Below are positions 1-5,500 of a stretch of 5,670 bases of DNA, piece by piece. Source of the DNA: Lachnospiraceae bacterium (GTDB taxonomy: Bacteria; Bacillota; Clostridia; Lachnospirales; Lachnospiraceae); the NCBI GenBank assembly GCA_900763175.1, contig CAAFJI010000259.1:1-5670 (forward strand), given 5' to 3'. The notes beneath the pieces are model-generated. The model had not been told where the DNA came from. It was given only the letters and a program-made list of their open reading frames with translations, and did no database searches. Within the stretch, counting starts at the first letter, position 1. Each line of letters begins with the position of its first letter. The position numbers and the translations under genes were made by a program.

Positions 1-6
1 AGTTTC

Positions 7-30
7 GATTTTAACCTCACGGTTTAAATC
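7..30 (-). repeat. Hairpin with GNRA (GTGA) loop, intron domain I
   Basis: Positions 7-16 and 21-30 pair over ten positions with one internal mismatch (12 with 25). On the minus strand the four-base loop (17-20) reads GTGA, a GNRA tetraloop. This supports a structured RNA transcribed leftward. Confidence 0.65.
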
Positions 31-69
31 TCCAAGTAGGGTTACGTTTAATCACCAGCTTTTGAACAC

Positions 70-83
70 TGTCATTACTGACA
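70..83 (-). repeat. Hairpin with GNRA (GTAA) loop, intron domain I
   Basis: TGTCA at 70-74 pairs perfectly with TGACA at 79-83. On the minus strand the loop 75-78 reads GTAA, again a GNRA tetraloop. On the plus strand the loop would be TTAC, which argues that the functional RNA is the minus-strand transcript. Confidence 0.6.
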
Positions 84-120
84 TAGCCAATGGTGACTGC
101 TTCAGCCAACGGAATGGCTG

Positions 121-144
121 GTTTGGTCGGATAGTCCGCCAAAC
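121..144 (-). repeat. Long interrupted hairpin, intron domain I
   Basis: GTTTGG (121-126) pairs with CCAAAC (139-144). Inside it CGGA (128-131) pairs with TCCG (135-138) around a TAG loop, leaving one bulged base at 127. This makes ten base pairs in 24 nt. A second 6-bp hairpin (103-108/115-120) lies directly beside it. Both fall within the putative intron. Confidence 0.6.
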
Positions 145-151
145 AATTAAA

Positions 152-985
152 TTAAGCGACTTCACGTCGCACCCACGAATAACTGTCAAAGGTTCCTTCC
201 GTCACATAGCGGAAAATCTTGACCTTGGGATTAAGGTTGCCCTGTCGTAAAATACGCCCTTCCTGCTGTTCAATATCCGAAGGACGCCAAGGCACATCAA
301 GGTGGTGCAGTGCAATAAGTCTGTCCTGCACATTGGTTCCGGCTCCCATCTTCTGTGTGGAACCAAGTAAAAAACGAACCTGTCCGCTTCTTACTTTTCC
401 GAACAGCTCCGCTTTCCTAAGCTCCGTATTTGCTTCATGTATAAATGCGATTTCTTCCGGTGGGACACCCTTTTCTATCAGCTTGTTGCGGATGTCCTCA
501 TAAACATTAAATGTACCATCTCCTTTTGGTGTTGACAGGTCACAGAAAATAAGCTGCGTTGATTTCTGCTCTTTTGTCTGTTCCCATATTTCAAATGCCT
601 TTTCCACACAGGTGCTTGCCTTTGAATTTTCATCATCCGGCAGCATATCGTTGATAAGCCTCTGGTCTAATGCCAGCTTTCTTCCGTCATTGGTAATCTT
701 TAGCATATTGTCCTCATAAGGCTGTACCTGTCTGTCACGCACGGCTTCTGCCCTTTCTGTCAAAGATGCCACCATATCCTTTTGATATTCACTTGGCTTT
801 AGCACCACATTTTCATATTCTGCTTCCGGCACAGGAAGATTTAGCATATCCGGTGTCTGAATATCCGCACTCTCTTTAAAGAGTGCAATCAGTTCCGGGA
901 GATTAAAAAACTTTGCGAACCTCGTCTTTGCCCGGTATCCGGTTCCCTCCGGTGCAAGCTCAATGGCTCTTGAATTATAGGTACA
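152..985 (-). pseudogene. C-terminal helicase fragment of a giant conjugative-element SNF2/DEAD-like helicase, interrupted on both sides
   Basis: The open frame runs from a stop at 986-988 to TAA at 154-152. The authentic helicase part is about 970 to 173. Counting from the first Met (847), a strand resembling helicase core motif IV is LIFCDLSTPKG (99-109), motif V is GSTQKMGAGTNVQDR (162-176) and motif VI is QQEGRILRQG (194-203), whose arginines normally serve ATP hydrolysis. Family-like sequence continues upstream of that Met (AIELAPEGTGYRAKTRFAKF), so 847 is not a true start, and no good ribosome-binding site precedes it. Motifs I-III and the N-terminal methylase-like region are absent here. 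Such helicases are encoded as parts of polypeptides of well over 1,000 residues in gut Firmicute conjugative elements. The upstream part is replaced by a serine-recombinase element. Downstream, the last native residue is probably W225; the next six codons (VRREVA) are read from the putative group II intron. The fragment alone lacks the ATP-binding half and should be inactive. Confidence 0.88.
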
Positions 986-998
986 TTATGGAAATTTA
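961..998 (-). other. Probable element/host junction (end of the serine-recombinase transposon)
   Basis: The recombinase stop (998-996) is followed within about 30 bp by in-frame helicase coding (Ala-Ile-Glu-Leu from 967). The helicase frame is closed by TAA at 988-986, so the element end should fall between about 985 and 968. A GA dinucleotide sits at 969-968 on the minus strand. TnpX/TndX-type recombinases use a GA crossover, so this is a candidate crossover point. The other end of the element is outside the window, so the exact boundary cannot be fixed. Confidence 0.55.
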
Positions 999-2621
999 AT
1001 TGATTTCTCCAACGAACTTGTAGAAAATCCTGATATTCTGGACTTTCTCTCCGTCGATGGTCTGAGGTTCAGATACCTCAATCTTTTCGATAAGACGATT
1101 TACTATGGCTGTGGTCAGCTCTTTGATCTCTGCACATTCCACCATTTCATTGGCAAGCTGTTCCGCTTTGCAGGTGCTGTCCTTCAGATTGTCAGCCGTA
1201 GTTTTCAGTTTTTCAATTTCTTCGGTTGTTTCTTTCTTTTCCTGTTCAAAATGAGTGGACAACATCCGGAACTGCTGTTCTGACACAAGCTGCTTTGTAA
1301 AATCCTCATACAGCTTGATGAACTGTCTGTCCGATTCGAGGAGCTTTTTCTCCAGTTTCTCCAGCTTTTTCTGGATATTTTCCCGGTTATTCGCCGCTGT
1401 CGTATCCATCTGCCCCAATACCTTCCGCATGAATTTCTCCCTGTTTTTTATGACCCTTTTTGCATGGGTCTGGATGTCCGCAAGTACAAGTTCCTCCAGA
1501 TCGTCCGCATTGATGCGGTGCTGGCTGCAGAACCCGGTTCCCCTCACACGGTAAATGCGGCACTGGTAAAAAGTCCGTTCAATGACTGGCTTCTCCTTAT
1601 TCCTGCCATCGGTATGCACCATCAGGGTACTTCCGCAGTCGGCACATTTTAAAATGCCCCGGAACTTATTCTCATACCCGGAAGTACAGGGCTTGACTTT
1701 CGTATGACGGTCAAGGATTTCCTGCACCGTATCCCATGTGTGTTCATCAACAAGTGCATCATGGTCACTGGGAATAATGGTACGCTCACTCATGGGGATA
1801 TACCCCCTTGTTTCCTGCTTGAAATGCTTCTTATCATATTTCTGCACCCAGAAATAGCCTTTGTAAAGCGGGTTTCGTAAAATCCGGATGATGGTCTCCT
1901 GTTTCCAGTTATAGGCATCATCTTCTTTTACCAGAAACTTTCCGAAGTATTCCGGCTTATAATATGCCGGCTTTGGGATTTTCTGTTCATAAAGGATTTT
2001 CCCGATTTTATTGTTTCCCATTCCCTGAAGTGCAAGCTGGAAAATATAACGGACGGTTGGTGCGGTTTCCTCATCGGCAATCAGGTGGTTTTTGTCCTCC
2101 GGGTCTTTCTGATACCCGAATGGTGCGTGTGTTCCCATGAATTTTCCCTGGCTTGCCCGGATGTATTTACCTGACTTCACCTTTTTGGAAACATCCCTTG
2201 AATAAAACTCATTAAGAATGTTCTTAAACGGGGTAATATCCATCTCCCCGCTGTTTGCAGAATCCACACCGTCATTGACGGCGATATACCGTACCTGATG
2301 TTTTGGGAAAAATACCTCGATATAAGCGCCACTCTCCAGATAGTTCCTACCTAGCCTTGAAAGATCTTTCGTGATCACACAGGTAACTTTTCCTGCTTCA
2401 ATGTCCGCTATCATCTGCTGAAAGGACGGACGGTTGAAATTCGTACCGGAATAACCATCGTCTACATAAAACTGATAATTATAAATCCCCAGTTCCTCTG
2501 CTTTTCTTGTAAGGATCGCTTTCTGGCTCTGGATGCTCATGCTCTCGCCCACATTGCCGTCATCCAATGATAATCTTGCATAAAGTGCTGTCCATGTTTC
2601 TCTGATTTCTGTTGTCTGCAT
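996..2621 (-). CDS. Large serine site-specific recombinase (TnpX-like, DUF4368 type)
   Basis: A 541-residue recombinase that should excise and integrate the surrounding element by double-strand cleavage through a phosphoserine link. Visible in order: resolvase catalytic domain, about residues 10-150, with YARLS (nucleophile Ser18, Arg16) and the arginine motif DLSRLGRN (86-93); a Recombinase DNA-binding domain, about 165-305 (HAPFGYQ, then NPLYKG near 250); a zinc ribbon with Cys326, Cys329, Cys354 and Cys365; a charged coiled-coil stretch, about 405-485; and a C-terminal DUF4368-like tail ending IRIFYKFVGEIN. Length and domain order are normal and all key residues are present, so it looks intact. 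The ATG at 2621 is chosen because a perfect AGGAGGT lies 5 nt upstream. The open frame extends back to a TTG at 2702, but that stretch overlaps the predicted promoter and has no family-like sequence. The gene is last in the element, reading outward toward the helicase fragment. No terminator is visible after it. Confidence 0.96.
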   Translation of the reverse strand: MQTTEIRETWTALYARLSLDDGNVGESMSIQSQKAILTRKAEELGIYNYQFYVDDGYSGTNFNRPSFQQMIADIEAGKVTCVITKDLSRLGRNYLESGAYIEVFFPKHQVRYIAVNDGVDSANSGEMDITPFKNILNEFYSRDVSKKVKSGKYIRASQGKFMGTHAPFGYQKDPEDKNHLIADEETAPTVRYIFQLALQGMGNNKIGKILYEQKIPKPAYYKPEYFGKFLVKEDDAYNWKQETIIRILRNPLYKGYFWVQKYDKKHFKQETRGYIPMSERTIIPSDHDALVDEHTWDTVQEILDRHTKVKPCTSGYENKFRGILKCADCGSTLMVHTDGRNKEKPVIERTFYQCRIYRVRGTGFCSQHRINADDLEELVLADIQTHAKRVIKNREKFMRKVLGQMDTTAANNRENIQKKLEKLEKKLLESDRQFIKLYEDFTKQLVSEQQFRMLSTHFEQEKKETTEEIEKLKTTADNLKDSTCKAEQLANEMVECAEIKELTTAIVNRLIEKIEVSEPQTIDGEKVQNIRIFYKFVGEIN

Positions 2622-2626
2622 ATTGA

Positions 2627-2631
2627 CCTCC
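2627..2631 (-). promoter_or_regulatory. Ribosome-binding site fixing the recombinase start
   Basis: CCTCC on the plus strand reads GGAGG on the minus strand, within AGGAGGT, and ends 5 nt before the ATG at 2621. It decides between that ATG and the upstream TTG at 2702. Confidence 0.85.
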
Positions 2632-2673
2632 TGTGGTTTCTTCAATATCCAGTGACAGAAATACGCTGTCTTT

Positions 2674-2702
2674 ATTATAGCGATTCCTGCCACCTCCTGC
2701 AA
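2674..2702 (-). promoter_or_regulatory. Predicted sigma-A promoter for the recombinase
   Basis: On the minus strand a perfect TATAAT (2679-2674) lies exactly 17 nt from TTGCAG (2702-2697), a -35 that matches TTGACA at three of six positions. Transcription would start near 2667 and give a leader of about 45 nt before the recombinase ATG. This would let the recombinase be expressed apart from the mobilization genes. The -10 and spacing are strong, the -35 is weak, and there is no experimental support. Confidence 0.45.
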
Positions 2703-2741
2703 CTGCTGATTTTATTTTTCCGGTGAAATCTGCATCTTTTC

Positions 2742-3011
2742 TCATCCCACCTTTTTCTGATTTTCCAGCTTCTCCTTTACATTCTGTTTCGCCGCTTCTT
2801 CACTAACGGCAGTCAGTACCTTTTCCATGCTCTCCTTGCCGGAATAAACGTGTTCCACCACATAGCGGATGGGTTCTCTCCGACGGTTCCCTGCTTTTCT
2901 CTGCATAAAATCCCTCCATAAATACCAATGCTGGCAGAGGATTATCCCTGCCAGCACACCAAATGTCAAACTATTGTTTCTGTTTTTCGTAGTCCTGCAA
3001 TCTTTACTCAT
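2742..3011 (-). CDS. Small TnpW-like transposon protein with a possible membrane-anchored long form
   Basis: The 89-residue frame has two plausible starts. From ATG 3011 (AAGGAG 6 nt upstream) the product carries a hydrophobic stretch at residues 14-32 (SLTFGVLAGIILCQHWYLW), long enough for one membrane segment. From ATG 2906, residue 36, a GGAGG also sits 6 nt upstream and gives a 54-residue soluble basic protein. The latter contains PIRYVVEHVYSGKESMEKVL, which resembles the short conserved core of TnpW proteins of Tn4451-type transposons (a Tyr-Ile-Val-like strand, then a helix ending in a charged tail). TnpW has no settled biochemical role. The position between relaxase and recombinase agrees with related mobilizable elements. 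The family call is by pattern only. The gene starts 62 bp after the relaxase stop, so it is probably co-transcribed with it. Its stop overlaps an ATG at 2745 in another frame. Confidence 0.6.
   Translation of the reverse strand: MSKDCRTTKNRNNSLTFGVLAGIILCQHWYLWRDFMQRKAGNRRREPIRYVVEHVYSGKESMEKVLTAVSEEAAKQNVKEKLENQKKVG
2913..2917 (-). promoter_or_regulatory. Internal ribosome-binding site for the 54-residue TnpW-like form
   Basis: GGAGG on the minus strand ends 6 nt before ATG 2906, in frame with the longer start. It lies inside the coding sequence of the long form, within the Trp-Arg codons, so internal initiation looks as good as initiation at 3011. Confidence 0.55.
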
Positions 3012-3028
3012 TGCAATCTCCTTTCTGC

Positions 3029-3050
3029 CTGCCGGGGGACATCCCGGCAG
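3029..3050 (-). repeat. GC-rich hairpin between relaxase and TnpW-like gene
   Basis: CTGCCGGG (3029-3036) pairs perfectly with CCCGGCAG (3043-3050) around a six-base loop. It lies in the 62-bp gap after the relaxase stop, and the AAGGAG of the next gene begins five bases later. No T-run follows on the minus strand, so it is not a classical terminator for this operon. It could slow decay of the mRNA or modulate translation downstream. Confidence 0.5.
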
Positions 3051-3073
3051 ATTTTCCTTAACGATGTATAAAT

Positions 3074-4777
3074 CTAAAGTCCCATTTCCTGACGTTTCTT
3101 CTTTTGCTCCTGCCCCCTGTCCATCTTTTCATGCTGTCGGCTCTGGGACTGGTCTTTGTTCTTCTGCTCCCGCTCATCTATCTTCCGGTTATGACGAAGC
3201 AACTCCACATAGGCAAGATTGACGGTACTCCTGCCGTAACGTCTGGACTGTTTCTCGTATTCCTGTGTCAGCTCTTTGATCTGTGCTTCCCACTTTTTCG
3301 GTGTGAATTTTTCTCCTTCCCGAAGAAGTTCATAGACCGGAATACGGAGTTCTTTCGCCGTTTCCAGTTCTTTCTTATGCTGGCTGTGATAAACTGCCTG
3401 TGCGATTCCTTTCTTCTGCAGATATTCATTACGGATGGGAATGTATGGAGCATAGGCGGCATAAGCCTCTGACAGTTCCTTTAACCGCCGGATTTCCCTT
3501 CCATCTCTGTTGCAGATTTCCTCTGCTTCTTTCTTGGAAGCTTCTTGCTGTACTGCAAAGGTTTCCAGTGCTTCAAAGCTGTCAATGCCTTTTTCTTCCA
3601 CGAACCTCCGCACGTTTTCAATATCCATCAGTGCTGCACGATTACTTACCTTTTTTAAATTCGGTGCCTGTATCAGCGGCAGATGAAGCCTTCCAAATGC
3701 TGCAAGAATACATTCCAGCATTTCCAGAACCTCATTTTTCATCGCTGCAAATACGCTGACTTCCTTTGTACCGGAAGTTTCTTTCTGTATCGAACCAACT
3801 GCCGTCTGTTCTGCTTCACCTTCCTGTGCCGCAGGGATGTCTCCTGCCATTTTTCCTGCTTTCTTTTCTGCGGCATTCTTTGCAGCTTCCGCAGCTTTTT
3901 CCTGTTCCCATTTCTCCAAATTTTTCACACTGTTCCATGCAATATCATAGAACATCCTTGCCCTTTGCAGCGTCTGGTTATGCTCCATGATTGCCCGGTT
4001 CGCATCCCCTTTTTCGGTACGGATGCCTTTCCTCTCCAATGCACTGGCAATCGGACCTAAGTGCCTGGTCGGCTCCTGCTCCAGTCCCAGCTCTTTAAAA
4101 GAACGGTGTTCCCAGTACTCCGGCAGTCCGATCCGGTCATTCACCACATTGATGGTGTCCGTCAAATCCTTTCTCCATTTCCGGGAATTACCTTTTTCAT
4201 TCCAGTCATTCACATCTACCGCCCTGCTCTTAAATCCCCGTCCGGACTTATTGCGGATTTTATTGCCGTCTTTATCAAGGATATATTCCTTTCTCTGCTT
4301 GGCTCCCCACTTCCCGTTTTCTTCCACCGGGCGCAGGGTGAGCATAAGATGGAAATGCAGGTTATGGATGCCATTTTGATTAACAGAATCATGGATTGCC
4401 CAGTCCGCACACATCCCTTTGGAAACAAAATTCCGCTGCACATAATCCCGCACCGTTTCTTCTGCCAGCTCATAGCTCCAGTCATTTGGAAGTGCTGCTT
4501 TCAGTGTCCGGCAAAGCTGGGCATTTTTCTGTTTCTCATTCAGCTCCACAGAGTTCCACAGCACTGCCCTGTCCAGCCATTCCTCCGGTGCATATTCCGG
4601 GAGATTGATTTCACAATGCACCAAATCTTCATGGTATTTCGGGCGATACGTTTTCCCGTCATACTCGCTGACAAGAACACTCCTGCTGATGTAAGAAGCT
4701 GCATCTACCGCCGACTGCCCTTTGCTCCGCTTTACAATGCTGAACCTTGTGCTGGCATATTTCGTGCGCATACTCAC
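3074..4777 (-). CDS. MobA/MobL family relaxase (MOBQ type)
   Basis: A 567-residue conjugative relaxase, expected to nick one strand at oriT, stay covalently bound to the 5' end and be carried into the recipient by another element's secretion system. The N-terminal relaxase domain spans about residues 5-265. It shows the catalytic tyrosine region QSAVDAASYISRS (Tyr29), the WNSVELNEKQKNAQLCR block (74-90), the metal-binding histidine motif HNLHFHLMLTLRP (His138, His141, His143), and the PTRHLGPIASALERKGI block near 236-252. The rest is charged and helical, with an Ala/Lys/Glu-rich stretch at about 285-330 and coiled-coil-like sequence to the C-terminus. The GTG at 4777 is preferred over the ATG at 4771 because the GGAGG at 4784-4788 lies 6 nt from GTG and 12 nt from ATG. 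No truncation is visible and the motifs are complete. The gene follows the candidate oriT. Confidence 0.95.
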   Translation of the reverse strand: MSMRTKYASTRFSIVKRSKGQSAVDAASYISRSVLVSEYDGKTYRPKYHEDLVHCEINLPEYAPEEWLDRAVLWNSVELNEKQKNAQLCRTLKAALPNDWSYELAEETVRDYVQRNFVSKGMCADWAIHDSVNQNGIHNLHFHLMLTLRPVEENGKWGAKQRKEYILDKDGNKIRNKSGRGFKSRAVDVNDWNEKGNSRKWRKDLTDTINVVNDRIGLPEYWEHRSFKELGLEQEPTRHLGPIASALERKGIRTEKGDANRAIMEHNQTLQRARMFYDIAWNSVKNLEKWEQEKAAEAAKNAAEKKAGKMAGDIPAAQEGEAEQTAVGSIQKETSGTKEVSVFAAMKNEVLEMLECILAAFGRLHLPLIQAPNLKKVSNRAALMDIENVRRFVEEKGIDSFEALETFAVQQEASKKEAEEICNRDGREIRRLKELSEAYAAYAPYIPIRNEYLQKKGIAQAVYHSQHKKELETAKELRIPVYELLREGEKFTPKKWEAQIKELTQEYEKQSRRYGRSTVNLAYVELLRHNRKIDEREQKNKDQSQSRQHEKMDRGQEQKKKRQEMGL

Positions 4778-4783
4778 AAAGTT

Positions 4784-4788
4784 CCTCC
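4784..4788 (-). promoter_or_regulatory. Ribosome-binding site supporting a GTG start for the relaxase
   Basis: The minus strand reads AGGGAGGAAC at 4790-4781. GGAGG lies 6 nt before GTG 4777 and 12 nt before ATG 4771. The spacing favours GTG. Confidence 0.75.
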
Positions 4789-4905
4789 CTTACCGTAAAA
4801 TAGAGGGCTGCAAGAAAAGCCTTTGCAGATGGACGAAAGCCGGGTGTGTTTTCCGGGTTACGGGCAGATGCAAAGGATACAAGGGGGTAGGAAGCGCAGC
4901 GGACG

Positions 4906-4928
4906 GAGGGGAAAGGTTATTTCCCCTC
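4906..4928. repeat. 9-bp perfect inverted repeat, oriT region
   Basis: GAGGGGAAA (4906-4914) is the exact reverse complement of TTTCCCCTC (4920-4928), with loop GGTTA. It is the repeat nearest the relaxase start and lacks a T-run on the minus strand. Confidence 0.7.
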
Positions 4929-4975
4929 TTGACTGGTGCAAGGCAGGCAACGCCCACCGCAGGTGCCCTCGGAGA

Positions 4976-5013
4976 GCGCACAAGACCATACGGAGTGTGG
5001 TCTATCTGTGCGC
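4976..5013. repeat. Nested inverted repeat with TGTGCGC arms, oriT region
   Basis: The outer arms GCGCACA (4976-4982) and TGTGCGC (5007-5013) pair perfectly. The inner arms AGACCATAC (4983-4991) and GTGTGGTCT (4995-5003) pair with one wobble-type mismatch around a three-base loop. Three bases (5004-5006) are bulged on one side only. This gives 15-16 paired positions in 38 nt. Confidence 0.75.
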
Positions 5014-5030
5014 ACCCCATAACTGGGGTG
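5013..5030. repeat. 7-bp hairpin beside the GTGCGC core
   Basis: CACCCCA (5013-5019) pairs with TGGGGTG (5024-5030) around TAAC. On the minus strand it ends directly at GTGCGC, the layout expected just before a MOBQ nic site. It shares base 5013 with the neighbouring inverted repeat, so the two structures are contiguous. Confidence 0.7.
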
Positions 5031-5054
5031 AACCCATACTCCCGGAGATACTGC

Positions 5055-5462
5055 TTACACTCCCTGCGAAAAACTGCCACCCGCAAAATCTTTTGAATTG
5101 GCGTATCCGCCGCTGTTTTCTTTTGTCTTCGTTTCATCGGCGTGACCGCCGTTTCTGTCTTTTTCATCTTCCATCTCATCCGCATTTTTCTCCATCCTTT
5201 TTACGTTTTCCACCGCCTGCCTGCACTCTGCCGAAGCAAGAGCCGCTGACAAGATCACATTCAGTTCTTTTTCTTCATACTGATAACATTCCGGGAAATA
5301 CTTTGCAACAATGCCGCCCATCAGATATTTATGATGGTTCTGTGCTTTCCTGCGTTTCTCATTCTCCTTTTTGCGCTCTGCCTCATATCTTGCCTTTGCC
5401 TGTTCCAGATTTTTCAGTGCCTTATCCATTGCAGCACTGGTTTCATTCCTGTTTTTTATCAT
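5055..5462 (-). CDS. DUF3847-like mobilization accessory protein
   Basis: A 135-residue, highly charged protein. Residues 12-45 form a predicted coiled-coil helix rich in Lys, Glu and Arg. Then comes RRKAQNHHKYLMGGIVAKYF (37-56), which resembles the conserved RKxRTHRLIxRGAxxE-type core of DUF3847 proteins. A second helical stretch follows (63-95) and a hydrophilic Gly/Lys/Asp-rich tail. DUF3847 proteins are small and are typically encoded just upstream of MobA/MobL relaxases; their biochemical function is not established. A relaxosome or DNA-binding role is an inference from basic charge and position beside oriT. The ATG at 5462 has GGAG 9 nt upstream; Met12 is an alternative start. The last part of the gene lies about 25 bp from the first oriT hairpin. 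Family assignment is by pattern. Confidence 0.68.
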   Translation of the reverse strand: MIKNRNETSAAMDKALKNLEQAKARYEAERKKENEKRRKAQNHHKYLMGGIVAKYFPECYQYEEKELNVILSAALASAECRQAVENVKRMEKNADEMEDEKDRNGGHADETKTKENSGGYANSKDFAGGSFSQGV

Positions 5463-5500
5463 GTGTTTATACTCCTTTTCTCATTTTTCTGTTTGATTTT

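Larger units (their letters stand above)
1..172 (-). mobile_element. 5' part of a putative group II intron (domain I), cut by the window edge
   Basis: Read on the minus strand, the helicase coding sequence stops matching its family after the Trp codon at 175-173. The next bases from 172 are GTGCGAC, which fits the GUGYG 5' consensus of bacterial group II introns. The following 170 nt are rich in stems: 156-160/166-170 (5 bp), 121-126/139-144 with inner 128-131/135-138, 103-108/115-120 (6 bp), 70-74/79-83 (5 bp, loop GTAA on the minus strand) and 7-16/21-30 (10 positions, one mismatch, loop GTGA). GTAA and GTGA are GNRA tetraloops, typical of domain I tertiary contacts. The intron lies in the same orientation as the helicase, so splicing could rejoin the reading frame. 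The reverse-transcriptase ORF, EBS loops and domains II-VI would lie to the left of the window and are not visible, so the call rests on the 5' end, the folding and the abrupt loss of helicase similarity. The alternative is the end of another inserted element. Confidence 0.68.
4906..5030 (-). other. Candidate origin of transfer (oriT) with nested inverted repeats
   Basis: This noncoding stretch directly precedes the relaxase gene, the usual site of its oriT. It holds three perfect or near-perfect inverted repeats: 4906-4914/4920-4928 (9 bp, 5-nt loop); 4976-4982/5007-5013 (TGTGCGC arms) enclosing 4983-4991/4995-5003 (9 positions, one G-T type mismatch, loop GGA); and 5013-5019/5024-5030 (7 bp, loop TAAC). 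The palindrome GTGCGCAC at 5008-5015 adjoins the last hairpin. RSF1010-type MOBQ origins also place a GTGCGC-containing nic core next to a hairpin. The similarity is in layout and core only; the nick position is not shown. Confidence 0.6.

Noticed and set aside
62..250. 62-codon plus-strand frame at the left edge
   Set aside because: It crosses the boundary between the putative intron and the helicase exon on the wrong strand and shows no domain or ribosome-binding site.
152..847. Helicase-like frame read as a complete 231-residue gene starting at ATG 847
   Set aside because: Family-like sequence continues in frame upstream of 847 to about 967, no convincing ribosome-binding site precedes 847, the N-terminal ATP-binding motifs are missing, and the last six codons come from the inserted left-hand sequence.
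872..883. 12-bp palindrome CTCTTTAAAGAG
   Set aside because: It lies inside helicase coding sequence that encodes family-like residues (ALFKES), so codon content explains it. No T-run or operator context.
974..979. Perfect TATAAT on the minus strand at the element end, a possible outward promoter
   Set aside because: No -35-like hexamer is found at 16-18 nt (the 17-nt position reads CAATTA) and there is no extended -10. In an AT-rich stretch this is expected by chance.
3029..3050. GC-rich hairpin as a rho-independent terminator
   Set aside because: On the minus strand no T-tract follows, and the next gene's ribosome-binding site begins five bases later. On the plus strand only a weak ATTTTCC follows and there is no gene to terminate.
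4061..4798. 245-codon plus-strand frame
   Set aside because: It is antisense to the N-terminal relaxase domain, whose catalytic motifs are all intact on the minus strand. The other long plus-strand frames over 2869-4608 are shadows of the same gene.
4790..5185. 131-codon minus-strand frame across the gap between the DUF3847-like gene and the relaxase
   Set aside because: It overlaps the end of the DUF3847-like gene in another phase and reads straight through the inverted repeats of the candidate oriT. Its Pro/Leu/Arg-rich product has no domain character. The openness is better explained by GC-rich noncoding DNA.
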